Origin: Roseobacter insulae
GTDB taxonomy: Bacteria > Pseudomonadota > Alphaproteobacteria > Rhodobacterales > Rhodobacteraceae
DNA length: 64,000 bases
Direction: 5' to 3'
Assembly: GCF_019375555.1 (NCBI RefSeq)
Contig: NZ_JAHXDN010000007.1
Span: forward strand, 106,366 to 170,365
Positions 43,410 to 52,015 of the stretch are shown in pieces. Both the position numbers and the translations under genes were made by a program. How positions within the stretch are numbered: the stretch's first letter is position 1; every line of letters starts with the position of its first letter. Below the pieces are notes generated by a model. That model ran no database searches, was not told the DNA's origin, and was given only the letters and a program-made list of their open reading frames with translations.

Positions 43410-44044
43410 CCATTCAACTCTATTGCTTTGGCGAGAGCGGGAACGCCTATAAGGCAGCCCTTGCATTGGAACTCTCGGGCCTCGACTGGGAGCCGGTGAA
43501 GGTGGATTTCTTTGCCGGCGCGGCACGCACACCGGAATATCGCACGCAGGTCAACAAAATGGGCGAAGTGCCGGTGATGGTTGATGGCGATATCCGCCTG
43601 ACCCAATCAGGCGTCATTCAGGATTACGTATCCGAGAAATCCGGGAAATTCGGCGGCAAGGATGCAGGCGAACGTCGCGAAATTCTGCGCTGGGTGCTCT
43701 GGGACAATCACAAGCTCAGTTCCACCGCAGGCGTGACGCGTTTCCTGATGCATTTTCTTTCGAAAGATAAACGACCCCAAGAGGTTATCGCGTTTAATCA
43801 AGGACGTCTGAAGGCGGCCTATACCATTTTGAATGATCATCTTGCAGACCGCAGCTGGATCGTCGGTGACAGTATCACCAACGCTGATATCTCCTGCTGC
43901 GGCTATCTTTATTACCCCGAGAGCTTTGGATTTGACCGGGCCGATTGGCCGAACATCGACGCCTGGCTCACACGGATTTCCGACACACCGGGGTGGCAGC
44001 ACCCCTACGATCTGATGCCCGGCAGCCCCGCTGACCGCGCTTGA
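43406..44044 (+). CDS. Glutathione S-transferase family protein
   Basis: 212 residues: thioredoxin-like N-domain ([45 protein letters not shown] with the cis-Pro and SNAIL-like TQSG) and an all-helical C-domain ([20 protein letters not shown] with the N-capping Asp). The N-terminal catalytic position is Ser in GESGN. Coupling to an acyl-CoA dehydrogenase by ATGA suggests a role in handling reactive enoyl or sulfur-containing intermediates, but this is inferred from position only. A 29-bp tandem duplication covers its last codons. Confidence 0.88.
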   Translation: MTIQLYCFGESGNAYKAALALELSGLDWEPVKVDFFAGAARTPEYRTQVNKMGEVPVMVDGDIRLTQSGVIQDYVSEKSGKFGGKDAGERREILRWVLWDNHKLSSTAGVTRFLMHFLSKDKRPQEVIAFNQGRLKAAYTILNDHLADRSWIVGDSITNADISCCGYLYYPESFGFDRADWPNIDAWLTRISDTPGWQHPYDLMPGSPADRA

Positions 44045-44090
44045 CCAGAAATACCGCGCGGGACCGCGCTTGACCAAAAATACCGCGCGG
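44033..44090 (+). repeat. 29-bp direct tandem duplication at the end of the GST gene
   Basis: Units 44033-44061 and 44062-44090 are identical except for one base (AGAAATACC versus AAAAATACC). Unit 1 contains the GST's last codons and stop; unit 2 is untranslated and the following GATCGCGCGA begins like a third unit. It looks like a recent slippage event that lengthened the gap before the thiolase gene. Confidence 0.85.
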
Positions 44091-44113
44091 GATCGCGCGA
44101 GAAGGAGAACATC

Positions 44114-45325
44114 ATGACCGAAGCCTACATCTACGATGCCCTGCGCACGCCGCGCGGCAAGGGTCGCAAAGACGGCAGCCTGCACGAGGTCACGTCGCTG
44201 CGCCTCTCTGCGCAGACGCTGAATGCCGTCAAGCAGCGCAACAACCTCGAAGGCCATGCCGTGGAGGATGTGATCTGGGGCAATGTCACGCAGGTGATGG
44301 AACAGGGCGGCTGCCTTGCCCGCTCCGCCGTGCTGGCCTCCGACCTGGATGAACGCATTCCGGGCCTTGCGATCAACCGTTTCTGTGCCAGCGGCATGGA
44401 GGCAGTGAACCTCGCGGCAAATCAGGTGAAGGGCGGTGCGGGCGAGGCCTATATCGCGGGGGGCGTGGAGATGATGGGCCGCGTCGCAATGGGCTCTGAC
44501 GGGGCGGCGATCGCGGTCGACCCGACGCTGGCGATGGAGAAATACTTCGTCCCTCAAGGGATCAGCGCCGACATTATCGCGACGGAATACGGATTCACCC
44601 GCGACGACGCGGACCAGCTGGCCGTGGAATCCCAGCGCCGGGCGAAAAAGGCGTGGGACGAGAAACGCTTCGCCAAATCGGTGATCGAAATCCGCGACCA
44701 GAATGGCCTGCCGATCCTCGACCATGACGAATACATGCGTCCGCAAACGGACATGCAATCGCTTGGTGGTCTGAACCCGGCGTTTCAGGCCATGGGCGAA
44801 GTCATGCCCGGCTTCGACAAGATCGCCCTGATGAAATACCCGCACCTTGAGAAGATCAATCACATCCACCATGCCGGTAACTCCAGCGGAATCGTGGATG
44901 GGGCTGCGGCGGTTCTGATCGGCTCGAAAGAGTTCGGTGAGAAACACGGGCTGAAACCCCGTGCGCGCATTCGGGCCACTGCAAAGATTGGCACCGATCC
45001 GACCATCATGCTGACAGGTCCTGTGCCGGTGACCGAGAAGATCCTTGCCGACAACGGCATGAATATCAAGGATATCGACCTTTTCGAGGTCAACGAGGCC
45101 TTTGCGGCCGTCGTTCTGCGCTTCATGCAGGCCTTCGATGTGGACAGCGAAAAGGTGAACGTCAACGGCGGCTCCATCGCGATGGGCCACCCGCTGGGGG
45201 CAACCGGCGCGATGATCATCGGCACGCTGCTGGATGAGATGGAACGTGCCGACAAGGAGGTCGGTCTTGCGACGCTCTGCATCGCCTCGGGCATGGGTGC
45301 CGCGACGATCATCGAGCGCGTTTAA
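44114..45325 (+). CDS. fadA: Acetyl-CoA C-acyltransferase (thiolase, FadA type)
   Basis: 403-residue thiolase that splits 3-ketoacyl-CoA with CoA. The nucleophile is Cys91 in INRFCASGMEA, the activating His is in GHPLGATGA near residue 359, and the second Cys is in LCIASGMGAA near 389; the NEAFAAV loop is also present. GAAGGAG precedes the ATG by 7-8 nt. It lies in the beta-oxidation operon between the GST and the tandem NTF2-like gene. The sequence alone cannot separate degradative thiolase from a paaJ-type 3-oxoadipyl enzyme, but context is clear. Confidence 0.92.
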   Translation: MTEAYIYDALRTPRGKGRKDGSLHEVTSLRLSAQTLNAVKQRNNLEGHAVEDVIWGNVTQVMEQGGCLARSAVLASDLDERIPGLAINRFCASGMEAVNLAANQVKGGAGEAYIAGGVEMMGRVAMGSDGAAIAVDPTLAMEKYFVPQGISADIIATEYGFTRDDADQLAVESQRRAKKAWDEKRFAKSVIEIRDQNGLPILDHDEYMRPQTDMQSLGGLNPAFQAMGEVMPGFDKIALMKYPHLEKINHIHHAGNSSGIVDGAAAVLIGSKEFGEKHGLKPRARIRATAKIGTDPTIMLTGPVPVTEKILADNGMNIKDIDLFEVNEAFAAVVLRFMQAFDVDSEKVNVNGGSIAMGHPLGATGAMIIGTLLDEMERADKEVGLATLCIASGMGAATIIERV

Positions 45326-45330
45326 CCCGC

Positions 45331-46281
45331 ATGACCAGCGCCGAGGCCCTCGCGATCTATCAGGAAACATTGGACGCCTTGTCCGATGCCCTGATGGCAG
45401 GCGACACGGACACGGCGCTGGCCCGGATCAAACTGCCGTACCTGCGGCGCACATTGAACAGCGAAGTCGTTATCGAAACACCGGAAGACCTGGTCAGCGG
45501 CTTCCTGATCTACGGCGAGGCGGTGCGCGGTCTTGGCGCGACGAACTGGGTGCGTCTGGCCACCGAAGCCGCGTTTCTCAACGACAAATACATCACCGGG
45601 CATCACGTCACACACACTTTGCGTGACGCCACCCCGGTGATGGAAAGCTATGCAAGCCGCATGGTGCTGATTTTGGAAAAGGGCGTTTGGAAGATGTTGG
45701 AAATCCACAGCATGCTCAGCAATCCACATTGGCCAATCTACATTCCGCGGGTGGAGCACAGCGCCCGAAGCCAGACCTATGTCAGCTCGCCACAAAGTGA
45801 TGCGCGCAAACTGGCTGTCGCCCCCCTGACGCTTTACCAGGAGTTTCTTGACGGCTTGTCGGCGGCGCATAACGCGGATGACTTCGAGGCTTATTGCAGC
45901 TACCTGCTGTTCCCCTACACGTGGCACACCGAAAGCACCGATACCATCATCTCGTCGCCCGACGATGTGCGCCCGTTTTTTGACGAAGTCCGCGAAAGCA
46001 TCGCGGCCCGAAACGGTGACCGTCTCGTGCGGTATGCCGAAGAAGCTGAATTCATCTCCGGCGACCTGCTGTGCGGATATCATGCAACAGAGTTCTGTTC
46101 TGGCGCGCGCCGCGTGTTCGGCCCGGTCAAATCCCGGATGATTCTCAAGCGCAAAGGGACAAGCTGGTATCTGAAGTCGGTTACCAATTCCCTCGAAAAC
46201 ACCAAGTTTCCCTACATCGTCCCCAAGCCCGCAAAGGCGTTGGTGACCCTTCGAACAATCCAAGAAAGGACCCGGACATGA
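45331..46281 (+). CDS. Tandem NTF2-like protein inside the beta-oxidation operon
   Basis: 316 residues built of two homologous halves, about 8-145 and 169-305. They share in the same order LxxYQExLDxLSxA, a PY segment, ETP/SSP followed by ED/DDV, AEEAEF/TEAAFL, and SRMVLILEKGVWKM versus SRMILKRKGTSWYLK, ending P-Y-I(V)-P. This is an internal duplication of a SnoaL/NTF2-type barrel. It lies 5 bp after the thiolase stop, and its own stop overlaps the next ATG, so it is translationally coupled to the hydratase/dehydrogenase. No function is known to me; an accessory or isomerase role is conceivable. Confidence 0.8.
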   Translation: MTSAEALAIYQETLDALSDALMAGDTDTALARIKLPYLRRTLNSEVVIETPEDLVSGFLIYGEAVRGLGATNWVRLATEAAFLNDKYITGHHVTHTLRDATPVMESYASRMVLILEKGVWKMLEIHSMLSNPHWPIYIPRVEHSARSQTYVSSPQSDARKLAVAPLTLYQEFLDGLSAAHNADDFEAYCSYLLFPYTWHTESTDTIISSPDDVRPFFDEVRESIAARNGDRLVRYAEEAEFISGDLLCGYHATEFCSGARRVFGPVKSRMILKRKGTSWYLKSVTNSLENTKFPYIVPKPAKALVTLRTIQERTRT

Positions 46282-48479
46282 CCGAGTTTACCATGACCAC
46301 AGACGCCGATGGCGTCGCTACAATCATCTGGGACGTCCCCGGCAAATCCATGAACGTGATGTCCTACGAGGGGCTCGCGCAGGTGGATAAACTGATGGAC
46401 GAGGCCCTTGCCGATGACGCGGTCAAAGGCATTATCCTGACCTCTGGCAAGGAGGGTTCTTTCGCAGGCGGCATGGACCTCAACCTCATCGCCAAGATGA
46501 AGGCGGATGCGGGCGACAACCCGGCCAAGGGCCTCTTTGACGGGGTGATGGACATGCACCGCCTGCTGCGCAAGATCGAGCTGGCGGGCATGGACCCAAA
46601 GACGCAGAAGGGCGGCAAGCCAATTGCCTGTGTGCTGCCGGGCACGGCGCTTGGCATCGGGCTGGAGCTGCCGCTGTCGTGCCACCGCATCTTTGCAGCC
46701 ACCAACTCCAAGGCCAAGATCGGCCTGCCTGAGATCATGGTGGGGATCTTCCCCGGTGCCGGCGGCACCACGCGACTGGTGCGCAAGATGGGCGCGATGG
46801 CCGCCTCCCCCTTCCTGCTGGAAGGCAAGCTGGTCGACCCGGCAAAGGCCAAGGCGGCCGGGCTGATCGACGAGGTGACGGATGATCCCATGGCCGCGGC
46901 CCGCGACTGGGTGCTGAACGCCAAGGACGCCGATCTGGTCAAGCCATGGGACGCCAAGGGCTACAAGATGCCCGGTGGCGCGCCCTACCATCCGGCGGGC
47001 TTCATGACCTTCGTGGGCGCCTCCGCCATGGTCAACGGCAAGACGCAAGGGGTCTATCCTGCCGCCAAGGCACTGCTCTCGGCGGTCTACGAAGGCGCGC
47101 TCGTGCCCTTCGACACGGCCCTGAAGATCGAGGCGCGCTGGTTCACCTCCGTGCTGATGAACCCCTCCTCCGAGGCGATGATCCGTTCGCTTTTCATCAA
47201 CAAGGAAGCGCTGGAAAAAGGCGCTGTGCGCCCCGCTGACGTAGCTGATCAGCGGGTCAAGAAGCTCGGTGTTCTGGGGGCCGGTATGATGGGTGCGGGC
47301 ATCAGCCTCGTCTCCGCGCAGGCGGGCATCGAGGTGGTGCTGATCGACCAAACACAGGAAGCCGCAGACCGCGGCAAATCCTACACGTCGGATTTCGCCG
47401 ACAAGGGCATCGCTCGCAAGAAGACCACGCCGGAGAAGAAAGAGCAGCTGCTCTCCCTCATCACCGCCACAACCGATCTGGGCGCTCTGAAAGGCTGCGA
47501 TCTGATCATCGAGGCGGTCTTCGAGGACCCGAAGGTCAAGGCCGAGATGACGCAAAAGGTCGAAGCGGTGATCCCCGAGGATTGCATCTTTGCCTCCAAC
47601 ACCTCCACTCTGCCGATCACCGAGCTGGCCAAGGCCAGCGCGCGGCCTGAGCAATTCATCGGCATCCACTTCTTCTCGCCGGTCGAAAAGATGCTGCTGG
47701 TGGAGATCATCAAGGGCAAGGGCACCGGCGACCGCGCCGTGGCCAAGGCGCTCGACTACGTGCGCCAGATCCGCAAGACACCGATCGTGGTGAACGACGC
47801 GCGGTTCTTCTATGCCAATCGCTGCATCATCCCCTACATCAACGAAGGCATCCGCATGGTGGCTGAAGGTGTCGAGCCCGCGCTCATCGAGAATGCCGCA
47901 AAACTGGTGGGTATGCCGCTGGGCCCGCTGCAACTGGTTGACGAGACCTCCATCGACCTCGGCGCCAAGATCGCACGCGCGACCAAGGCCGCGATGGGCG
48001 ATGCCTACCCGGATGCCGCGGTGGATGACGTAATTTTCTGGATGGAAAACCTCGGTCGCCTGGGCCGGAAGACCAAGGCCGGTTTTTACAGCTACGACGA
48101 AAAAGGCAAGCGCGAGGGGCTTTGGGATGGGCTGGGGGGGTCCTACGCCATCGCGGAGGAGCAGCCCGAACTGACGGATGTCCAGCACCGCCTGCTCTTT
48201 GCCCAGTCGCTGGAGGCTGTGCGCGCGCTGGAAGAAGGCGTTCTGATGGACATCCGCGAAGGCGACGTCGGCGCGATCCTCGGCTGGGGTTTTGCACCCT
48301 GGTCGGGTGGGCCGCTCAGCTGGCTCGACATGATCGGCGCGCCTTACGCGGCAGAACGCTGCGACCAATTGACCGCCAAATATGGCGACCGCTTCACCTG
48401 CCCCGACCTGCTGCGTGACATGGCCGCCAAAGGCCAGAGCTTCTACGGGCGTTTTGGCGAGACCGCCGCGGCCGCCTGA
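46278..48479 (+). CDS. fadJ: Fused enoyl-CoA hydratase / 3-hydroxyacyl-CoA dehydrogenase (FadJ/FadB type)
   Basis: 733-residue multifunctional enzyme for steps two and three of beta-oxidation. N-terminal crotonase domain: SGKEGSFAGGMDLN, oxyanion residues GTALGIGLELPLSCH and LPEIMVGIFPGAGGT with the two catalytic glutamates. From about residue 327 the dehydrogenase Rossmann domain begins (GVLGAGMMGAGISLV), with NTSTLPITELA, the catalytic His in GIHFFSPVEKM, and two C-terminal helical domains. The ATG at 46278 has AAAGGA upstream and overlaps the previous stop. Last gene of the operon; a strong terminator follows at 48499. Confidence 0.93.
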   Translation: MTEFTMTTDADGVATIIWDVPGKSMNVMSYEGLAQVDKLMDEALADDAVKGIILTSGKEGSFAGGMDLNLIAKMKADAGDNPAKGLFDGVMDMHRLLRKIELAGMDPKTQKGGKPIACVLPGTALGIGLELPLSCHRIFAATNSKAKIGLPEIMVGIFPGAGGTTRLVRKMGAMAASPFLLEGKLVDPAKAKAAGLIDEVTDDPMAAARDWVLNAKDADLVKPWDAKGYKMPGGAPYHPAGFMTFVGASAMVNGKTQGVYPAAKALLSAVYEGALVPFDTALKIEARWFTSVLMNPSSEAMIRSLFINKEALEKGAVRPADVADQRVKKLGVLGAGMMGAGISLVSAQAGIEVVLIDQTQEAADRGKSYTSDFADKGIARKKTTPEKKEQLLSLITATTDLGALKGCDLIIEAVFEDPKVKAEMTQKVEAVIPEDCIFASNTSTLPITELAKASARPEQFIGIHFFSPVEKMLLVEIIKGKGTGDRAVAKALDYVRQIRKTPIVVNDARFFYANRCIIPYINEGIRMVAEGVEPALIENAAKLVGMPLGPLQLVDETSIDLGAKIARATKAAMGDAYPDAAVDDVIFWMENLGRLGRKTKAGFYSYDEKGKREGLWDGLGGSYAIAEEQPELTDVQHRLLFAQSLEAVRALEEGVLMDIREGDVGAILGWGFAPWSGGPLSWLDMIGAPYAAERCDQLTAKYGDRFTCPDLLRDMAAKGQSFYGRFGETAAAA

Positions 48480-48498
48480 TCTGTCTTCTGAAACGATG

Positions 48499-48527
48499 AA
48501 AGGGGGGTCTGCCGGCCCCCCTTTTTT
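48499..48527 (+). terminator. Strong rho-independent terminator of the beta-oxidation operon
   Basis: AAAGGGGGG (48499-48507) pairs with CCCCCCTTT (48516-48524) around an 8-nt loop, within a run of six T ending at 48527. It begins 20 nt past the fadJ stop. Confidence 0.92.
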
Positions 48528-48565
48528 GCTGCACCTGCGTCTGCTCGACGTCTTGCATTATCCTG

Positions 48566-49246
48566 TCAGGCAACAAGCACCATTTCCGTGGCGCCAAACA
48601 CATATCCACCACTTTGCACCAGCGCCTGGCGCGCAACCTCGCTGTCGCGCAAAATGTCCCGGGCGTGCTCTGCCGACATCACATCGTAAAGCACTTCTGA
48701 CGGCGCCATCATGTCCTGCAGCAACACGACGCCGCGCGGACAGTGGATCAACAATCCGCCGTCAATGTAGATCACCTCGTCCCGCGCGAAGTAGAAGGTG
48801 ATGAGTTCAACGGGATGGAGCGGCGGGCTGCGGTGGATGCCGCACAGTCCCTCCAAAGCCTGTGCAGGCACCACCGCAAAAGGATCCCCCAAAGGATCCG
48901 AGGCCGCATCGCTTTCCAGCATCACGCCCTGATCGGGCAGAAGCGTGACGTCCTGCGCATTGCCAAGCGCCCCCGCGGGAATGACAACCGGCCAGAACCC
49001 CGGCGCAACTTCCGTGCCCTCTGTCCAGATCGTCGTGCGCTGGATGTCCACGATGGGCTGAACGCCATTGTCGAAAGTCAGCACCTTGTCCCCGACTGTC
49101 AGCGCCTCTGCCGCGCGCCACCCGAAATTGGACGCGACCCGGGTTCCGGCAATCAGGCCATGGCTGACCGGCATCGCTGTTTTGGGCGTCCTGACCCGCC
49201 GATCAGGTTTGGCCGAGACGTTCACACTCCATCCGTACATCTTCAT
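48566..49246 (-). CDS. Hint-domain (Hedgehog/intein-type) protein without the nucleophilic cysteine
   Basis: 226 residues. The Hint core is SHGLIAGTRVASNFGWRAAEALTVGDKVLTFDNG (given here in parts: LIAGTRVAS, VGDKVLTFDNG), continuing with PFAVVPAQAL and FYFARDEVIYIDGGLLI. In self-splicing Hint domains a Cys/Ser precedes the GT motif by four residues; here that place is Gly30. It therefore cannot do the usual N-S acyl shift. Proteins of this kind are frequent in roseobacters, often large and exported; this one is short with no evident signal. Single gene, convergent with the beta-oxidation operon. Confidence 0.82.
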   Translation of the reverse strand: MKMYGWSVNVSAKPDRRVRTPKTAMPVSHGLIAGTRVASNFGWRAAEALTVGDKVLTFDNGVQPIVDIQRTTIWTEGTEVAPGFWPVVIPAGALGNAQDVTLLPDQGVMLESDAASDPLGDPFAVVPAQALEGLCGIHRSPPLHPVELITFYFARDEVIYIDGGLLIHCPRGVVLLQDMMAPSEVLYDVMSAEHARDILRDSEVARQALVQSGGYVFGATEMVLVA

Positions 49247-49414
49247 TTACATCCCCAGTCAGTCGTGCGCCCGAACGGTGGCAGTGGCGCTGTTTTCGCA
49301 CCATCAGACGACGACCAAAGCGTGTCCGCTCTTGGCCACGAATGCGGCGCATCTGGGGCATTGTTTCCATCATAACGTGTAATAAATCTATGACGGGAGA
49401 GATTAGGAGGCTAA

Positions 49415-49462
49415 ATGAAACAATTATTCGCCGATTGTGCCAAAATCTTGCTCATTGGTTAA
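49415..49462 (+). CDS. Possible 15-residue peptide with a perfect ribosome site
   Basis: AGGAGG at 49405-49410 stands 4 nt before an ATG that opens a 15-codon frame (MKQLFADCAKILLIG) ended by TAA. The stop sits inside the perfect 14-bp palindrome ATTGGTTAACCAAT (49454-49467). The composition is that of a short amphipathic or membrane-directed peptide. It lies in the 237-bp gap between the Hint and sulfotransferase genes, facing the end of the latter. Too short for statistical support; the full SD is the only strong argument. Confidence 0.35.
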   Translation: MKQLFADCAKILLIG

Positions 49463-49483
49463 CCAATACCCTCTTTCCGAGAA

Positions 49484-50140
49484 TCAGCCCTTCGGATCGT
49501 ACCGGTACCCGAAGCGGGCGATATCCTCGGCGCAGACGTCCGCCACAAGGTCGCGCGTCGGCCCGTCGTAGTAGCGCTTGTAGTCGGTGTTTCGGTCGGA
49601 TCGGTTGAGATGAGGCATGCTCAGCGAGAAGCCAAGATGATCTTCCACGGGGGCGATGTCCTGACGAAAGGCCTCAAGACGGATAAAGCAGGTGCATCGC
49701 GCAACGCCCGTCGCATCGCGCAGGTAGCTGCTGGCAGGCGACCGCCGCAGGCTCATCTGCACGTCCCGGTCGCGCAAGAAGTCTTTGAAACACACTGCCT
49801 TTGCCGTCACGACACTGGGGTGATGAAATGCCTGATCCTTCAGCCAGTGGTAATAGCTGACCATGCGGTCCCATGGGTTGCGCACCAGAGTGAACACGAG
49901 CATTCCGCTCAAGGCGTCAGATGATACGACACCTTCGATATCGGCCAGCGTCGAATGCTTCCACAGCCGCCCCCTGGACTGCACCCCGATGAGGCGACGC
50001 CTGCGCCGGCGGGCCTTGGGGGTATCGCCGATCAGCAGGTCGTCTTTCATCGCGCGCTCTTCCAGCGCCATTGCCAGCGATGTGCCACCGGTCTTCGGAA
50101 TGTGCACGAAAATATACCGCCTGCCCGGCGAAATGATCAT
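49484..50140 (-). CDS. Sulfotransferase family 2 protein
   Basis: 218 residues. The PAPS-binding loop is FVHIPKTGGTSL (residues 11-22) and the 3'-phosphate loop is LVRNPWDRMVSYYHWL (Arg87), the two signatures of carbohydrate-type sulfotransferases; a basic run KARRRRRR lies between. It would transfer sulfate from PAPS to a glycan or lipid headgroup. The start at 50140 (AGGTG about 7 nt upstream) gives the usual MII start; an upstream TTG at 50185 is unlikely. Divergent from the acyl-CoA synthetase gene. Confidence 0.87.
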   Translation of the reverse strand: MIISPGRRYIFVHIPKTGGTSLAMALEERAMKDDLLIGDTPKARRRRRRLIGVQSRGRLWKHSTLADIEGVVSSDALSGMLVFTLVRNPWDRMVSYYHWLKDQAFHHPSVVTAKAVCFKDFLRDRDVQMSLRRSPASSYLRDATGVARCTCFIRLEAFRQDIAPVEDHLGFSLSMPHLNRSDRNTDYKRYYDGPTRDLVADVCAEDIARFGYRYDPKG

Positions 50141-50280
50141 CTGTTGCACCTGTGTGATCCGGGCGAAAGCACAAGGGTCCTCCAATTGTATGACAATTCG
50201 CTTTTCAAATGCCGCAAAAACAATATCGTAAGAGCCGCGTTGCGCTTAACTTACATAATGCGACCGGGGAGGGAAATCAC

Positions 50281-51912
50281 ATGGGCTGGATGACTGACGA
50301 GACAGGATTGGAAAAATGTGCCGCCAACTATGTGCCGCTGACGCCTCTGTCACACCTTCGCCGCGCCGCACATGTCTTTGCCAGCCGCACGGCTGTGGTT
50401 GATGGCGCACACCGTGTCAGCTACTCGGAATACTACGAACGCTGCAGCAGGCTTGCCTCCGCTCTGTCGCAGCTGGGGGTCAGCCGCGGCGATGTCGTTG
50501 CCACCCTGATCCCGAATGTCACGGCGCAGGTCGAAGCTCATTTTGGCGTGCCTGCCTGCGGTGCCGTTCTCAACACGATCAACACACGGCTGGATGTCGA
50601 TACCGTCAGTTACATCTTCGACCATGGTCAGGCGCGGGTCGTTCTGGTCGACACGCAGTTTCTTGATCTGGCGGAGGCTGCCTGTGCGCAGATGAAGGGC
50701 ACAGCGCCGATTCTGGTCGAAGTCCCGGACCCGGCGGGAGGCTATCCCGCGTCCGGAAGGCACCGGATCTACGAAAAGCTGCTTGAGCAGGCCGATCCGG
50801 GATTTGACTGGATCATGCCAGAGGATGAGTGGGAAAGTCTGGCGCTCAACTACACCTCCGGCACCACGGGCCGTCCCAAGGGCGTCGTCTATCATCACCG
50901 GGGCGCATACCTGATGACGATGGGAACGGTGGTCAGCTGGCGGATGGTCCTGCATCCGATTTACCTGACGATCGTGCCGCTCTTTCATTGCAACGGCTGG
51001 AACCACACCTGGATGATGCCACTGATCGGCGGCACGATTGTGTGTTGCCGCGATATTACGGCCCCGGCCATCTTCGGGGCAATCGCCGACGAAGGGGTCA
51101 CGCATCTGGGCGGCGCACCCATTGTTTTGAACATGCTGGTGAACGCGCCGGAAGAAGAGCGCCGACCTTTCGATCACGTGGTCGAAGTCTTTACCGCGGG
51201 CGCGCCACCGGCTCCGGCCACGCTGAGCAAGATCGAGGCGCTGGGTTTCAATGTCACACAAGTCTATGGCCTGACCGAGACCTATGGTCATGTCACGGAA
51301 TGCCTGTGGCGCGCCGAGGACTGGGACGCGTTCGACAAACCGGAACGTGCTGCCATCAAGGCACGGCAGGGCATCGCCTTCCCGATGATGGAAGACATCA
51401 CGGTCATGGACACGGACATGCAACAGGTACCCATGGACGGCAGCGCGCAGGGCGAGATCATGATCCGCGGGAACTCGGTCATGAAGGGGTACTACAAGAA
51501 CCCCGCCGCGACGCGGGAAGCCTTTGACGGAGGCTACTTCCACTCCGGCGACATCGCGGTGCAGCATCCCGACGGCTACATGCAAATCGCCGACCGGGCC
51601 AAGGACATTATCATCTCGGGCGGAGAAAACATTTCTTCGGTCGAAGTTGAGGGCGTCCTGATGGGACACGAAGATGTGCTGCTGGCGGCGGTTGTCGCCA
51701 AGCCGGACGAAAAATGGGGTGAAGTGCCCTGCGCCTTTGTGGAGTTGAAACCCGGCGCGACAGGAGACGCGGCAGCGCTTATTGTTTTCGCACGGCGGAC
51801 GCTGGCGGGGTTCAAGGCTCCCAAGCATGTGGTCTTTGACGAGCTTCCCAAAACCTCAACCGGCAAGATCCAAAAATTCGAACTGCGCAAACGCGCGCAA
51901 GATCTCGACTGA
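50281..51912 (+). CDS. Acyl-CoA synthetase (AMP-forming, fatty-acid/methylmercaptopropionate type)
   Basis: 543-residue ANL-family ligase that activates a carboxylic acid to its CoA thioester. The P-loop is LNYTSGTTGRPKGVVYHH at about 188-205; A5 motif is YGLTETYGH; GGYFHSGDIAVQHPDGYMQIADRAKDIIISGGENIS holds the ATP/hinge region (split here: SGDIAVQHPDG, DRAKDIIISGGE), and the adenylating lysine is in LPKTSTGKIQKFELR. GGGGAGGG stands before the ATG at 50281. The subfamily includes medium-chain FadD and DmdB. Near a beta-oxidation operon, a fatty acid substrate is likely but not certain. Confidence 0.9.
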   Translation: MGWMTDETGLEKCAANYVPLTPLSHLRRAAHVFASRTAVVDGAHRVSYSEYYERCSRLASALSQLGVSRGDVVATLIPNVTAQVEAHFGVPACGAVLNTINTRLDVDTVSYIFDHGQARVVLVDTQFLDLAEAACAQMKGTAPILVEVPDPAGGYPASGRHRIYEKLLEQADPGFDWIMPEDEWESLALNYTSGTTGRPKGVVYHHRGAYLMTMGTVVSWRMVLHPIYLTIVPLFHCNGWNHTWMMPLIGGTIVCCRDITAPAIFGAIADEGVTHLGGAPIVLNMLVNAPEEERRPFDHVVEVFTAGAPPAPATLSKIEALGFNVTQVYGLTETYGHVTECLWRAEDWDAFDKPERAAIKARQGIAFPMMEDITVMDTDMQQVPMDGSAQGEIMIRGNSVMKGYYKNPAATREAFDGGYFHSGDIAVQHPDGYMQIADRAKDIIISGGENISSVEVEGVLMGHEDVLLAAVVAKPDEKWGEVPCAFVELKPGATGDAAALIVFARRTLAGFKAPKHVVFDELPKTSTGKIQKFELRKRAQDLD

Positions 51913-52015
51913 TCGCCTGCGTTGAAAGCGCTCTTGCCTTCGGCACCCCATTGCCCAGACGCGCCCAGATGGTAAGCTGCCCGCAACCAAGAAAACCGAG
52001 CAGCAGCACACCGCG

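Noticed and set aside
43607..45370. A 587-codon minus-strand open frame opposite the GST and thiolase genes
   Set aside because: Same shadow effect; no ribosome site, no recognisable domain, and it crosses two real genes.
46212..48368. A 718-codon open frame on the minus strand opposite the fadJ gene
   Set aside because: It is the complementary-frame shadow of a GC-rich gene: no family motif, His/Arg/Gly-rich composition, and the plus strand encodes a complete multifunctional enzyme.
50281..51912. Naming the acyl-CoA synthetase dmdB (and the long acyl-CoA dehydrogenase dmdC)
   Set aside because: Both families overlap with ordinary fatty-acid enzymes and no dmdA or dmdD is in the window; context favours beta-oxidation.
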